Positions 11,147 through 22,200 of a stretch of 64,000 nucleotides of DNA are shown in pieces; position 1 is the first letter of the stretch, and each line of letters opens with the position of its first letter. The stretch is from NCBI GenBank assembly GCA_029876055.1, contig CM056874.1, forward strand, positions 4,092,001 through 4,156,000. Reading direction: 5' to 3'. A program made the translations under genes and the position numbers. The notes below the pieces were generated by a model, which saw only the letters and a program-made list of their open reading frames with translations, had not been told where the DNA came from and did no database searches. The stretch is from Madurella fahalii (lineage: Eukaryota; Ascomycota; Sordariomycetes; Sordariales).

Positions 11147-11955
11147 TTAGGCAACGAGGGTGCTGGCGGTCGACGACTCGTACTTCCAGGTGGGCGGGAG
11201 AACACCGACAGTCTTGTAGTAGCGGGCCAGGCGGTGGATACGCGACTCGATGAGAATCAGGCGGAACTTGGAGTCCTTGTCCTTGCGGTTGCGCTCAAGG
11301 TGCTTGCGGACGGCGACAGCCTTGGGGTGGTGGGGTTAGCCATATCACCGCATAAGCGACTGACGGACAAGCCATACCTTCTTGATAAGCATGTACAGGT
11401 CCTCCGGGATATCGGGGGCAAGGCCTGTCATGCAATCACTCTGTCAGCCTGGTTGACCAAACAGAGGCATAAAGATTCCCGTCTTTTTCTGTCCTTCCGT
11501 GACCCGGTACCGCGGCCAATGCGGACGTCGGTTCTGTATCAATCGACCGATCGACTGTCGAAAGGATTCGCGCGCGAGCGAAGGCAACTCCGCGCATCGT
11601 GTGGGATATCCATCCCTTGCCACAGTGCGTATCAAGAAAACCACTCAATCCATACCATTGCTCTTCAGAATCCGGAGGATCTTGTTACCTGTGTCGCACC
11701 ATTGTCAGCGCACCACCCAACCACCGCTTCAAATTCCGAGCAGCAAAACATACCGGTGACGACCTTGACCTGGGCAATGCCGTGCGAGTCACGGAGAACG
11801 ACACCGATCTGAGAGGGGGTCGCGCCCTTCTTGGCGAGCTTGCAAATCTGGTCGACGACCTGCTCGGGGGTGGTCTTGAGCCACGCGGGCGGGTTGCGCG
11901 AGTAGGGGATGGCAGAGCTGGAAATGCCCTTGCCCTTGCTGTGAAGACGGCCCAT
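11147..11955 (-). CDS. RPS13: 40S ribosomal protein S13 (uS15), 151 aa
   Basis: Four exons on the minus strand: 11955-11754, 11688-11656, 11424-11378 and 11320-11147. The introns are 65, 231 and 57 bases. The exons total 456 bases, giving exactly the 151 residues typical of eukaryotic uS15. The N-terminus MGRLHSKGKGISSSAIPYSR, the TPSQIGVVLRDSHG loop, the RKHLERNRKDKD stretch and the WKYESSTASTLVA end are diagnostic. The protein binds 18S rRNA in the small-subunit platform near the intersubunit bridge. Intron 2 (231 bases) is much longer than the other two; I looked for a box C/D snoRNA in it and found no matching pair of boxes. The upstream region carries a TTAGGG element and a CACGTG palindrome (see 12095-12149). 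Confidence 0.97.
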
Positions 11956-12094
11956 TTTGTCGGTGGATGTGGAAGTCGGCGATCGGGTGTCGAGATCGTT
12001 GGTCGCTGGCCGAAAGGATTGTCAAAGGTTCGAGGCGGCTGGCTTGTCTGCGAAATTTACCACCGATATTCGCTGTGGGCGGAGAAATTGCCTT

Positions 12095-12149
12095 GGGTTA
12101 GGGTCACATTATGATTGGACAGGACTTGTACTGGACTATAATCACGTGA
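12095..12149. promoter_or_regulatory. Putative Tbf1-like and Cbf1-like elements upstream of RPS13
   Basis: About 140 bases upstream of the S13 start codon, the + strand reads GGGTTAGGGTCACA (12095-12108), containing the TTAGGG core bound by Tbf1-type telomere-repeat factors. The palindrome TCACGTGA lies at 12142-12149, a perfect E-box of the kind bound by Cbf1. In several ascomycetes, such as Candida, Tbf1 and Cbf1 sites mark ribosomal-protein promoters. That these two sites regulate this gene is an inference from position and motif. Confidence 0.5.
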
Positions 12150-13070
12150 TGATAGGTGTGACCTCCAACTTTCGCAAGCTCGCAAGCGGTGGGGCGGTTC
12201 TTGGATTTAATTCGGAAAATTTTCCAGCGACCAAACTCCTGCACTTTCTTTACAGGCAGTCAATCACCAACTCGTTGATAAAATCGCGGGTCAGACTCTG
12301 GTTCCGGGCTGAGGATATTCACGGCTGCATCCCACGTATTCATTGTGACTTACCAAACACAGCTCACGCAAGGATAACTATCTCTCAGAACTGGTCCCTC
12401 GAGAGCTCAGCTTCAGCGTAAGTTTCATCCATTACTCCAACAACCTTACCCGTCATATCTCCTGATGATCAACAACCTATTCTCTTTAAATTCTGGTACC
12501 TCTTATGTTAGGGCCCATCGGGGTTCAATGAATGAACCGGACTTCTGATTTCTTTGGCATTCAACACTTGGCGTCTTCCCACCCCCGAATGGCGCCAAGG
12601 CTGACGTGCTTTGACAGATTTTACACACCACGCCTTCCGTAGGGTTAACTCTTAGCGCTGTTTTACTCCGGTTTCTAGCACGTCTTTCGGTTCATTTGTA
12701 GACACTCGTGGCAGTTATGTAGCTAGTAACACCAATACACAATAGAATGACACAGTCTCCCTTGTCTCCCAGGTCCTTGTAACGTAGCCCGTTGATGGTG
12801 AAACGGTAGCAGGGAACTCGCTGCACCAGCTACTACCCGGCAACCACGAGATTCTTATGCAGTGCAACCAATTTCGCCCGAATAATTGTACATATCGCCT
12901 ATGGCCCGCCTGTTCGCCAATAACCCTCCCAACGTCCGAGGTCGAAGGACCAGACTCAAGTCCCAATACGCCGAGAGCTTCGCTGACGCTGAGCTGTATT
13001 CTGAAGCTGGTTCTCATAGCCCCAGATTACTGGTTTTTTCCTTGTAAAATCCGCCGTCCGTCCGAACCCC
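12150..13070. other. Intergenic region between the U2AF large subunit gene 3' end and the RPS13 promoter
   Basis: About 920 bases without a convincing open frame. It should contain distal RPS13 promoter sequence and the 3' untranslated region of the U2AF gene. I see no repeats or RNA gene. Confidence 0.55.
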
Positions 13071-15044
13071 TTACCAGGCGTTCACATCGAAATTCTCCTA
13101 TTGAACTGTCAGTCCTCGAACCGATACAAGCATATCAGGAGAGGGCTCACCTCGGGAAAGTAGGTCGTAACCACAGTGCGGTCAGCAAACTTCCTACCTG
13201 CAAGGGCACGTAGGGCCTTTGTTGCCATGTCCGGCGTCTCGAACTTGATGTAGATCTTGCCAACGCCGGCAGATTGTCTGCTGCCACCGACTGGTCGGGG
13301 AATCTTGAGCGACAAGATATTGCCAAACTTTTCGCACTCCTCCTGCACGTCGTCACGGATTTCTGTCATGTGGTCAGCAAAGCCCAGGACGGGTTGAGCT
13401 TCAGCAATGCAGATGAGCTGCTTACCCTCGTAGTCATCATTATCCATCAACTCGTCCGGCGTCACCATGTTCAGGAGCTGAAGCACCCTGCTGACTCCAG
13501 AGTCGGTGGACGTTGTCCCTGCTAGCATGGACATGGCGTTCACACCCATCTCCCCAGCTACCTGCGTGATGCCGATGCTGGCTTTCTGGACATTGAGCGC
13601 CTTTTCGCCGAGCATCATGTTGTGCAGGCCCTGGATAGCGACATTGGTCACGGTGGAGTCGGCATACTCGAGGAATGCGATGCCCTGAAAGCACATCAGT
13701 AACGCTGTAAACTTATTACCCCTTCCCAGTCTAGTTCAAGGCTTACACGAGACTCTTGCGTTCCGTTATCTTTGACCAAAACAAACGACTTGAGCTTGCC
13801 GAAGCTAACGAGCAGCTCCATCACTTGGTCGTCCGTCAAATAAGTCGGAATGTTGGTCACGCTGATCTTGTTAGGGCTGTCGACGACTACGCTCGATGGC
13901 ACGTCGGAATCAGGATCGTAATTCGGGTCCTCGACCACTGCGGGCACGATGTAGTCCTTCGGTCGACGGATATGTAAACCGTGGGGGGCGGCACCGTCGC
14001 CGTTAGCGCCGTTCGAATCATCCGTCTCCATCATCACGCCATCAAGCGCCAGCGCCACCGTCGCATCCGTGCTGTTCCGAAACTCGAGCATGGCAAACGT
14101 GCGGTCCGGGGCGATCTGGCAGAGCAGGCAGGGATCTGGGTTCTCGATGACGTTCAGGCCGTTGAGCTGGAGGTTGAAGAAGTTGACCATGCTCTCCTCG
14201 GTCGCCGAGGCGGGTAGGTTTGAGACGATTAGGCGTTTGCTCTGTCGGGAGTTGGTGGGCTTGAGGGCGGCACTGTTGACGGCACCGCCGGGCTGGTTCA
14301 TGAAGGCCTGGAGCTTCGTCGGATCCATAGCTTGCTGCCGGGGAGCGCCGGGGAGAGGGAACATGCCAGACAGCTTGGCCTGCTCAGCTGTCACGTTGTC
14401 ATATCCGGGGGGTTTGATATCCCATTGCGTCAGGCGCCGTCTCCGCTCCAGAATGGGGACGACATCGGTGAGGTCAGGTGTAGGCTCGCGCTTCTTGGGG
14501 GGAGGTGATACGCTTCGCCGCCTCTCCCGGTCTCTTTCGAAATCACGATCACGCCTGCCTCCACGACGGTCGTCAATCAGGTCTCGCTCCGGGCGACGAT
14601 CCCGCCTATCGTCGTCATCGCGCCGACTTCTACCGCCTCGGTCACGCTCCCACTCTCTGTCGCCCCTGTCACCCCCCCGACGGTCGCGCCCCGAATAGCG
14701 ATCCTCGCGCTCACGGTCACGGTGACTTCTGCTGGAAGAGTAGGCATCGACATCGCCATCCTCACGACGGGATCGGCCACTGCGGTAGTCGGGCGATCGG
14801 GACCTCCTGCGTCCACTTCCACGATCTCTGGTATCGCCACGGTCGCGCCTGTCGTCACGGTCTCGCCTAGATGACTACAAATTCTGGTTAGCTTCATTCT
14901 CGGAAGAGCGAGCGTTGGGGAGCCGCAAACCTGGTAGTCGCGAGAGGAGCCGTGTCGGCCGCCGTCTGCGTCGCGTCAGAATCAATTCGTGCGCCAAAGG
15001 CATCGAGGGCACACACCTCTGGAGGAATAATTGTCTCCGTTCAT
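13071..15044 (-). CDS. prp2: U2AF large subunit (U2AF65 / Prp2), 562 aa
   Basis: Six exons on the minus strand: 15044-15017, 14965-14931, 14874-13747, 13684-13426, 13362-13151 and 13097-13071. The introns are only 51-63 bases. The coding sum is 1689 bases in one frame. The first two exons are tiny (28 and 35 bases) and encode MNGDNYSSR and DGGRHGSSRDYQ. Next comes a long RS/RD/RE-rich domain, then the SF1/U2AF35-type linker ERRRRLTQWDIKPPG. RRM1 starts about 234 and RRM2 about 358. The C-terminal UHM (about 480-555) has an acidic helix DDVQEECEKFG and the RKF motif in AGRKFADRTVV. The protein ends ENFDVNAW. It binds the polypyrimidine tract in early spliceosome assembly; its UHM contacts SF1 and then SF3B1, which is encoded 4.2 kb away. 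The symbol is the fission yeast name. The gene is divergent from OGG1. Confidence 0.95.
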
Positions 15045-15442
15045 TGTCGCGGCAGCTCCCTATAGGCCGGTTTTGATGCGATGGATCGAGCCGCAGATAC
15101 AGAGAGCAGTCGCTGAACCCAGATGCGAGATAGCATTCGCAGTTGATCGCGAGGCTGGAACTTTTTTGGGTGGGCGAGGATGCGGGTGCTGGGTCTGGAC
15201 TAGCCTGTTTTTGGTCTAGCGCCGCATCCTTGCACCCTTGTTCCTCTTCCTATATAGTAGGGCCCAAGAATGCGCGTTGTGCTGCTGCAACGATCAGATA
15301 CTGGCCTGAATTGACTCGACTGTCTGGCCCTTCTAGCATAACCCAAGTCGCCCGGCCACTCGTTACGTTCCTTTCTTTGATGCCATTCATTTCATGACTC
15401 TTATCAACCGTGATTGTTTTGCTATATTTGTCCGCAAGTTCA
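15045..15442. promoter_or_regulatory. Divergent promoter region of U2AF large subunit and OGG1 genes
   Basis: The 398 bases between the two start codons must hold both promoters. A TATATAG stretch lies near 15251-15257; which gene it serves, if any, cannot be told from sequence. No further gene is seen. Confidence 0.5.
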
Positions 15443-16978
15443 ATGGGTGCCCCAAAAGTCCAGAATGTTTCTGAGTGGCGGAAACTGCCCCTGAGTCTCA
15501 CTGAGCTCTGCATCGACACAACTCTCCGCTGTGGACGTATGTATATTCAGATTTTTGCATCCATGTTTCTAGACAACCCGGCAGTGATAGGGGAGAACTT
15601 CCACTCAGCTCCCATCCCAGCTTAACTGGCGTGCACTCCATTGAATGCAATTCACTAACATGATTTCCCAGAGTCGTTCCGGTGGCGGAAAATAAACGAC
15701 GAATGGTTCGTGCACATTTCCGTTCGACGCTGAGACTTTATTCTGACAGCCAAACAGGCATTGCGTACTCCGAGGCCGCATTGTCTCACTCAGACAAGAT
15801 CCCTTGCATCTTCATTACAGAGTCACATGGCCTAAAGCGGCAGCTGCACTTCCCACTCCTCCAGCATCTCTATCATCAGCCTCTCCTTCACCAGTGGGTA
15901 ACGATACAGATGCCGGCCACGACGACACGGCCTCTCTGTTGCACAGCTACTTTGCCCTCTCGCATTCTTTGTCCTCACTCTACAAGCAATGGGCCGCCTC
16001 GGACGCCAATTTTGCCCGCCGCGCACCGGCTTTCACGGGCATCCGCATCCTCAACCAGGACGCTTGGGAGGCACTGGTTGCCTTTATATGTAGCAGCAAC
16101 AATAATATCTCACGCATCAGCCAGATGGTTCACAAACTGTGTGTGCATTACGGCCCGTACATCGGCAGCGTCGACGGCCAGCCGTTCCACGATTTTCCGG
16201 AACCAGACGCTTTGGCGGGGACCCATGTCGAAGCACATCTTCGAGAGCTCGGGTTCGGGTACCGAGCAAGATACATCGCGCAGACTGCTGAAGTCGTGGC
16301 ACGTCGCCATCGCCCGGGGTGGTTGCTCGGGCTCAGAAACCCAGCCTGTCCGGCATTCGGGACACCCCAGCCTGGACAGGAAACGGGACACGGCGAAGCC
16401 GATGCAGAGCCGACAAGCTACCGGGCAGCGCAGGAGGCTCTCCTGACGCTTCCCGGGGTGGGGCCCAAGGTTGCCGACTGTGTGTGCCTCATGGGGCTCG
16501 GCTGGGGGAAGCTGTCCCGATCGACACGCACGTGTGGCAGATTGCACAGCGCGACTACAACTTCAGAAATGCCGGCAAGACGAAGTCGCTCACAAAGGGA
16601 ATGTACGACGCCGTCGGCGACCACTTCCGCAAGATATGGGGTCCGCAGGCGGGCTGGGCGCAGAGCGTGCTCTTTACCGCAAACCTCAAGTCGTTTGCCG
16701 AGCAAGCTTCTGCGAAAAAGTTCGAAGCCGACGTCGAGGTGGCGCGAATGGAGAAGGCTGTGACAGTCCAGCAGCAAGTCTCTCCCGGTGGAGGGGAGAC
16801 GACGGTAAAGGTCGAGGAGAGCCAGGAGACAATCACCACCAAAACAATCAGCCAAACCAAAAAAAGAAGAGCGACGATGGTAGAGCGGTCGATTAAACCC
16901 GAGGGAGCGTCCGTCAAGGTTGCCGAGGTGGAGACTCAGTTGCGAAGGAGTAAAAGGAGGAAGGCTGTCGTCAATTAA
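15443..16978 (+). CDS. OGG1: 8-oxoguanine DNA glycosylase/lyase OGG1, with a one-base frameshift
   Basis: Exons are 15443-15536, 15672-15705 and 15758-16978. Intron 2 has an atypical GTTCGT donor but joins in phase. The family sequence is clear: QSFRWRKINDEW, RGRIVSLRQDP, the helix-hairpin-helix LPGVGPKVADCVCLM with nucleophile Lys280, then VPIDTHVWQIAQRDY with catalytic Asp299, and a basic C-terminus RRSKRRK. The exons sum to 1349 bases, one short of a multiple of three. The frame changes at the GGGGG run at 16504-16508, between Lys280 and Asp299. One extra G would give a 449-aa product with the same 19-residue Lys-to-Asp spacing as human OGG1. As written, the frame leaves the family sequence there and stops at 16763 (377 aa), losing the Asp. 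It is either a sequence error or a real inactivating mutation. OGG1 excises 8-oxoG in base excision repair. Confidence 0.9.
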
Positions 16979-17199
16979 GGGCTATGCGGGCCGCCAAACC
17001 TCTTAATAACATTTACGTTTGGCAACCCCCGCGGAGCACGGATCATGCAGCTGGTTCCGAAATATCGAAGGGAAAGGTAGTGTCCCAGGAGGAAACATGC
17101 CCGAATAGGGGATGCCGCTCGTATAGCCACGCCATCTCCCGGTCCTAGACCAAGAAGATATATGACCATTGAGTAGTAATATCATTAACCATGTGTATC

Positions 17200-18811
17200 T
17201 CACACCTTTGGCTCCCATCGCGTCAAAAGGCCAACTTTCCAATCCTTGAACATCCGCTCGGTGGGCGGTAACAACGAGGTACTCTCGTGTAAGTGCTCGA
17301 GCACCTTGCTGAGCGCTTGGGCGGGCAGGTTTATCTCCTGGGCCTCGCAGGTTACCGCCTCCAGCATTCGCTCAGCCTCCTCGCGGTGTATTAACCGGTA
17401 CAAGAGCTTGATGGCCGGCGTGCATCGTACGGAAGTGCTGGATGAATACATGATGGTGCTGTTCAGCACCCAGATGTGGATAGCCTTGTCATCGGCTTCT
17501 TGGGCAGTGTCGCTTATTGGCGTTATCAATGACTTTGAGGAGCCAGACCGAGATGTAGTTGCGGTGAGGGTGGCTGCGAGGCACTCCGGGATGCCAGGTG
17601 CAGCGCCTGAGGCGGACTCGCAAGCGATCTGCCACTTGAGCAGGGTGACTGCGGCGGTTCGGAGATGGAAGAAACCTAATTGGGTACGGCAGGAAGAGCA
17701 GAAGACATTCAAGTTGGGGGCTTGGGTGGTTGTGGAAGTTGTCGCGGTTAGGCTCTGCCTATCCGTTGAACCATGTTCATAGCTGGACAGCGAGAACTAA
17801 AAGCAGGCGACGAGTCAGCCACTGACTGACTGACCGACCAACCGACCGACTGGAACTGGAATACGTGTATGTCCCTCGATTTATCCCAGATCATTCTCGA
17901 CTTGCGAATGAGCCGGCGAAATACGGAGGGCTGGCCATCCACCAGGGAGAGATGAACCATCCCTGGGGGGAGGTTCATAACCCGACCCAGTGGCCTGCGC
18001 AGGCAGGAAATTGGGCCAGTATGGTCGATCTGGGGCATTTGTATCGGTAACCACGCCATCGAGGCAGTATAAGCCGGCTGGGCTACCTTCTTGATGCCCA
18101 GACATGCAGGCATTCTCCCAAGTGGTGCAGATAGGAGATGATTGACTAGATGGCACAAGGCGCCGTCCGCAGCTAAAAACTTACTGTAAGATTGCGACAG
18201 TCACTCTCGGCAAAGAGTAGCGTCGTGAGGTCCACGAAGCCCACGCCTTCTTGGGCAGAAATAACCGATGATGCGCCATAGCCTCTCGCCGCAAGGCTCT
18301 TCTCATCAGCCCTTCCAGCATCTTTCTCATGGTTGTGGTCATGATGGTGATCGGGCTTGTGGCAGTGCCAGAATTCCATCATCTCGGCCCAGTTCTCGCT
18401 AGGGAGATCCTTCCACACCTTTGCTGCGGCGGCAGGGACCACAACGGCGCTACATCGTCTGCATGTAACCTCAGAGCTGGGTGTCAAGTCTGTTGCTGAC
18501 CACGACAGAGCATCAAGCGATGGCGATGAGATAGAGGAAGCATCGAGGGGCAGCCGCCACGAGAGGCTTGTGGCACCCTTCTGCTTGTCCTGGACAGGAA
18601 GCAAGGTGCTGCCGAGGGCTGCTTTGGCTGGCAGTGTCAGTTGGCGAACACTGCCACGATGCTTCAGTTGGATGGTCCTGCAGTCGGCTGATAATGCGAC
18701 CTCGGTTGAGGCATCGCTTGGTGAGGGAAGCGATGCAGCGAGAGAGATTTGGCGGATGTTGGCGAGCAGCTCTGCGTAAAGAGAGCAATCTGCTTGTGCT
18801 TGCGAGGTCAT
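17200..18811 (-). CDS. UBE3D/Ipa1-type E2-binding protein (HECT-like, 393 aa)
   Basis: Two exons on the minus strand, 18811-18185 and 17754-17200. They are joined by a 430-base intron with a GTAAGT donor and an acceptor proposed at 17755-17756, which keeps phase 0. The protein fits the family of ubiquitin-conjugating-enzyme E2-binding proteins (UBE3D in animals, Ipa1 in yeast, implicated in mRNA 3' processing). Features seen are a CRRC pair at 117-120, the FWHCHKP motif around 148-153, a His-rich DHHHDHNH patch, then FCSSCRTQLG near 227-236 (second CxxC). The C-terminal stretch includes LLYRLIHRE and LPPTERMFKDWKVGLL. The Cys/His set suggests zinc binding. The intron is long compared with its neighbours, so a small extra exon within it cannot be excluded; the acceptor is the least certain point. 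Divergent from SF3B1, convergent with OGG1. Confidence 0.85.
17820..17852. repeat. Degenerate tetranucleotide repeat (ACTG/ACCG) in intron
   Basis: Alternating ACTG and ACCG units lie inside the long intron of the E2-binding protein gene. Confidence 0.7.
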
Positions 18812-19284
18812 TTTGATGATGTTTTGTCAAGGGAAATGGAAAATCTCGACATTTCTTAGGACCCCCGTTTCAATCTAGACCTCACAAGAGAATCTGAAAG
18901 GAGGAGCCATCGAGCAGCAACGACTTGCGGTTGAGCCCGCGAAGACTGGGGCTGCTTACATAATTACAAATCATTGGGCAATTCTGCCAAGCCTTTTAGT
19001 GTGTCAGCCTTGTCCGTCTAGCGCAGGTTGCCGCCGCCAAAATTTCAACTCGCGGCAAACGGCAAGCGCAGCTACACTACAGTCCCGCACATCCACCGTT
19101 CACATCAAACGGACGACCAAGCTGGGTTCCCGACGGCGATTTCCATCAACGACTATCCGCCTATCCCGTCTGTCACTCCGTATCGGCATCCCGTCAGCCA
19201 TCGATTTGAACACCGCGCCTCACGTCTTTGCTACACGTGCCTAACCGAATGGGATGAGCACAGCGCCTCGCGGGCAGCAGCACC
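18812..19284. promoter_or_regulatory. Divergent promoter/leader of the E2-binding protein and SF3B1 genes
   Basis: The 473 bases between the two start codons hold both promoters. Just before the SF3B1 start are two upstream ATGs: a minimal ORF ATG-GGA-TGA at 19249-19257, and an out-of-frame ATG at 19254 whose frame runs across the SF3B1 start. They matter only if transcription starts upstream of about 19249, which the sequence does not show. Confidence 0.5.
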
Positions 19285-22200
19285 ATGTCGGACGCCGACT
19301 TTGAACAGATCCGGAAGCTCCAGGCTGAGCGTAACGCCGCCGCCGCTGCAAAGAAAGGTTCTCGGACCTTCGATCCCGCCAACCAGCGTGCTGACTCGTC
19401 CACCAAGGCCAAGCTGAACGAAGCCTGGGACACGGAGCTCTACGATCGCGAAGATGGCGACAAGTTCTCGGGCTACCACCGCACCTTGCCCGCCGCCGAC
19501 GGCGACGACGATGAGGAGATGGTCGATGCCGACAGCTCGCGCCGTCTAGTCGGCCAGTACACGGCCACCCGCGCCCAGATCGATGAGTTTGCGCGCGGAA
19601 ATGGCGTTGAGGAGGACGATCCCCTTGCCGGCCGCGGCGAGCGCAGCAACCGCATCACGGACCGCGAGACCGACTACCAGAAGCGCCGCTTCGACCGCGT
19701 CTTGACCCCCACGCGCGCAGACCCATTCGCCGCCAACCGCCAGGCCGGCGCTGCTGAGGACGGCGCAAGCTACCGCGAGATCATGGAGAGGCGCGAGCTC
19801 GAGCGCGAGGAGGAGCGCGTCCGTCGCGCCATCGAGCAGAAGGTAAAGGAGGGTCCCGTCGAGGAGCACAAGCCCATGCTCAAGGAGGCCGGCGACAAGG
19901 AGAATGAAGATGCCGGATCGACCGAGACGGCCACGGCCGGCCGCAAGCGCAGGAAAAGGTGGGATGTTGCATCCGCCGATACGGCCGGTGGGCAAGCTGC
20001 CCCTGCGCCGGCAGAGCCCAAGAAAAGGTCGCGATGGGACCAGGCACCGTCCGTCCCCGTCATCGGTGCTGGGGAAGAGCCCAAGAAGAAGTCCAGGTGG
20101 GACCAGGCTCCGTCTGCTACGCCCGTCGCCACCGCCGGTCTGGCAACCCCTATGCATCCGACCCAGACCGCCGTGCTGCCGACAACCTTCGGCACCGATG
20201 CGGGCCGGTACATGCCTCTCAGCGACGAGGAACTAGACGCCATGCTCCCCGGTCCTGACGAGGGCTACAAGATCCTTGACCCTCCGCCGGGCTACGCCCC
20301 CATACGAGCCCCCGCTCACAAGCTAGCAACGGCGCCTATGCCGGCAACCGGATTTATGATGCAGGATCCCGACAGTGGACGCATCACCAGCCAGCAGATA
20401 CCCAAGGAGATCCCTGGAGTTGGCGATCTGCAATTCTTCAAGCCTGAGGACATGGCCTACTTTGGCAAGCTGACGGATGGGTCCAACGAGGACGATCTCA
20501 GCGTCGAGGAGCTCAAGGAGAGAAAGATCATGCGGCTGCTGCTGAAGGTCAAGAACGGCACTCCTCCGATGAGGAAGACTGCACTCAGGCAACTCACAGA
20601 TAACGCCCGCAACTTTGGTGCCGGACCACTGTTCAATCAGATCCTCCCGCTGCTCATGGAGAAGACGCTGGAGGACCAGGAGCGCCATCTGCTCGTCAAG
20701 GTCATTGATCGCATCCTCTACAAGCTGGATGACATGGTCCGCCCTTATGTTCACAAGATATTGGTCGTCATTGAACCACTGCTCATCGACCAGGACTATT
20801 ATGCCCGAGTCGAAGGTCGTGAAATCATCTCCAACCTCAGCAAAGCGGCAGGACTTGCGACTATGATCAGCGTCATGCGCCCCGATATTGATCACGTCGA
20901 CGAGTACGTGAGGAACACGACCGCCAGAGCATTCGCCGTCGTCGCCTCTGCTCTGGGCATTCCCGCCCTCCTCCCCTTCCTCAGGGCTGTCTGCCGCAGC
21001 AAGAAGTCTTGGCAGGCACGCCACACCGGCGTCAAGATTGTGCAGCAAATCCCCATCCTGATGGGCTGCGCAGTGCTTCCTCATCTAAAGCAGCTTGTCG
21101 ACTGCATCGGGCCCAACCTGAACGACGAGCAGACCAAGGTGCGGACCGTTACCAGCTTAGCCATCGCTGCTCTGGCCGAGGCGTCGAACCCGTACGGTAT
21201 CGAGAGCTTCGACGACATCCTCAACCCCCTGTGGACCGGTGCTCGCAAGCAGCGAGGAAAAGGCCTAGCCGGCTTCCTCAAGGCGGTGGGCTACATCATT
21301 CCCCTGATGGACGAAGACTATGCAAATTATTATACCAGTCAGATTATGGAGATTCTCCTGCGCGAGTTTGCCTCGCCCGACGAAGAAATGAAAAAGGTTG
21401 TTCTAAAGGTCGTCTCTCAGTGCGCCGCCACCGACGGAGTTACGGCCGGTTACCTCAAGGAGCACGTCCTAGACGAGTTCTTCAAGAGCTTCTGGGTGCG
21501 CCGGATGGCCCTCGACAAGCGCAACTACCGGCAAGTAGTCGAGACCACGGTCGACATCGGCCAGAAGGTGGGCGTCAGCGAGATCCTGGAAAGGATCGTC
21601 GGCAACTTAAAGGATGAGAGCGAGGCTTACCGGAAGATGACGGTGGAAACGGTCGAGAAGATAGTGGCCTCTCTCGGCGCCGCCGATATTGGTGAGCGCC
21701 TGGAAGAGCGGCTCATTGACGGCATCCTGCATGCTTTCCAAGAGCAGAGTGTCGAGGACATTGTCATGCTCAACGGCTTCGGCTCCGTGGTGAACGCCCT
21801 CGGCACCCGCTGCAAGCCCTACCTCCCCCAAATCGTCAGCACCATCCTCTGGCGTCTCAACAACAAGTCAGCCACGGTCCGGCAGCAAGCAGCCGATCTA
21901 GTCTCACGCATCGCCATGGTCATGAAGCAGTGCGGCGAGGACGTCCTCATGGGCAAGCTCGGCATCGTGCTGTACGAGTACCTTGGCGAAGAATACCCCG
22001 AAGTGCTCGGCTCCATCCTCGGCGCCCTGCGCTCCATCGTCACCGTCGTCGGCATCAGCCAGATGCAGCCCCCGATCAAGGATCTCCTCCCCCGCCTCAC
22101 CCCTATCCTCCGCAATCGCCACGAAAAAGTCCAGGAAAACACCATCGACCTGGTCGGACGCATTGCCGACCGCGGTCCGGAGAGCGTCAACGCGCGCGAG

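Noticed and set aside
13098..13150. Earlier acceptor (after CTGACAG) for the last U2AF intron.
   Set aside because: It gives an immediate out-of-family reading. The next AG (after TTCAATAG) yields the family ending ENFDVNAW in phase.
16319..16978. A separate + strand gene starting at 16319 in the frame of the OGG1 C-terminus.
   Set aside because: Its first 60 codons are random-looking, and the later part is clearly the OGG1 C-terminus. A frameshifted single gene explains both.
21130..21250. Loss of the human K700-equivalent lysine in SF3B1 (a Thr at 651).
   Set aside because: Aligning from the R625-N626 pair (EYVRNTT, here 543-544) gives a constant offset of 82, so K700 corresponds to K618, which is Lys. 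All hotspot residues are conserved.
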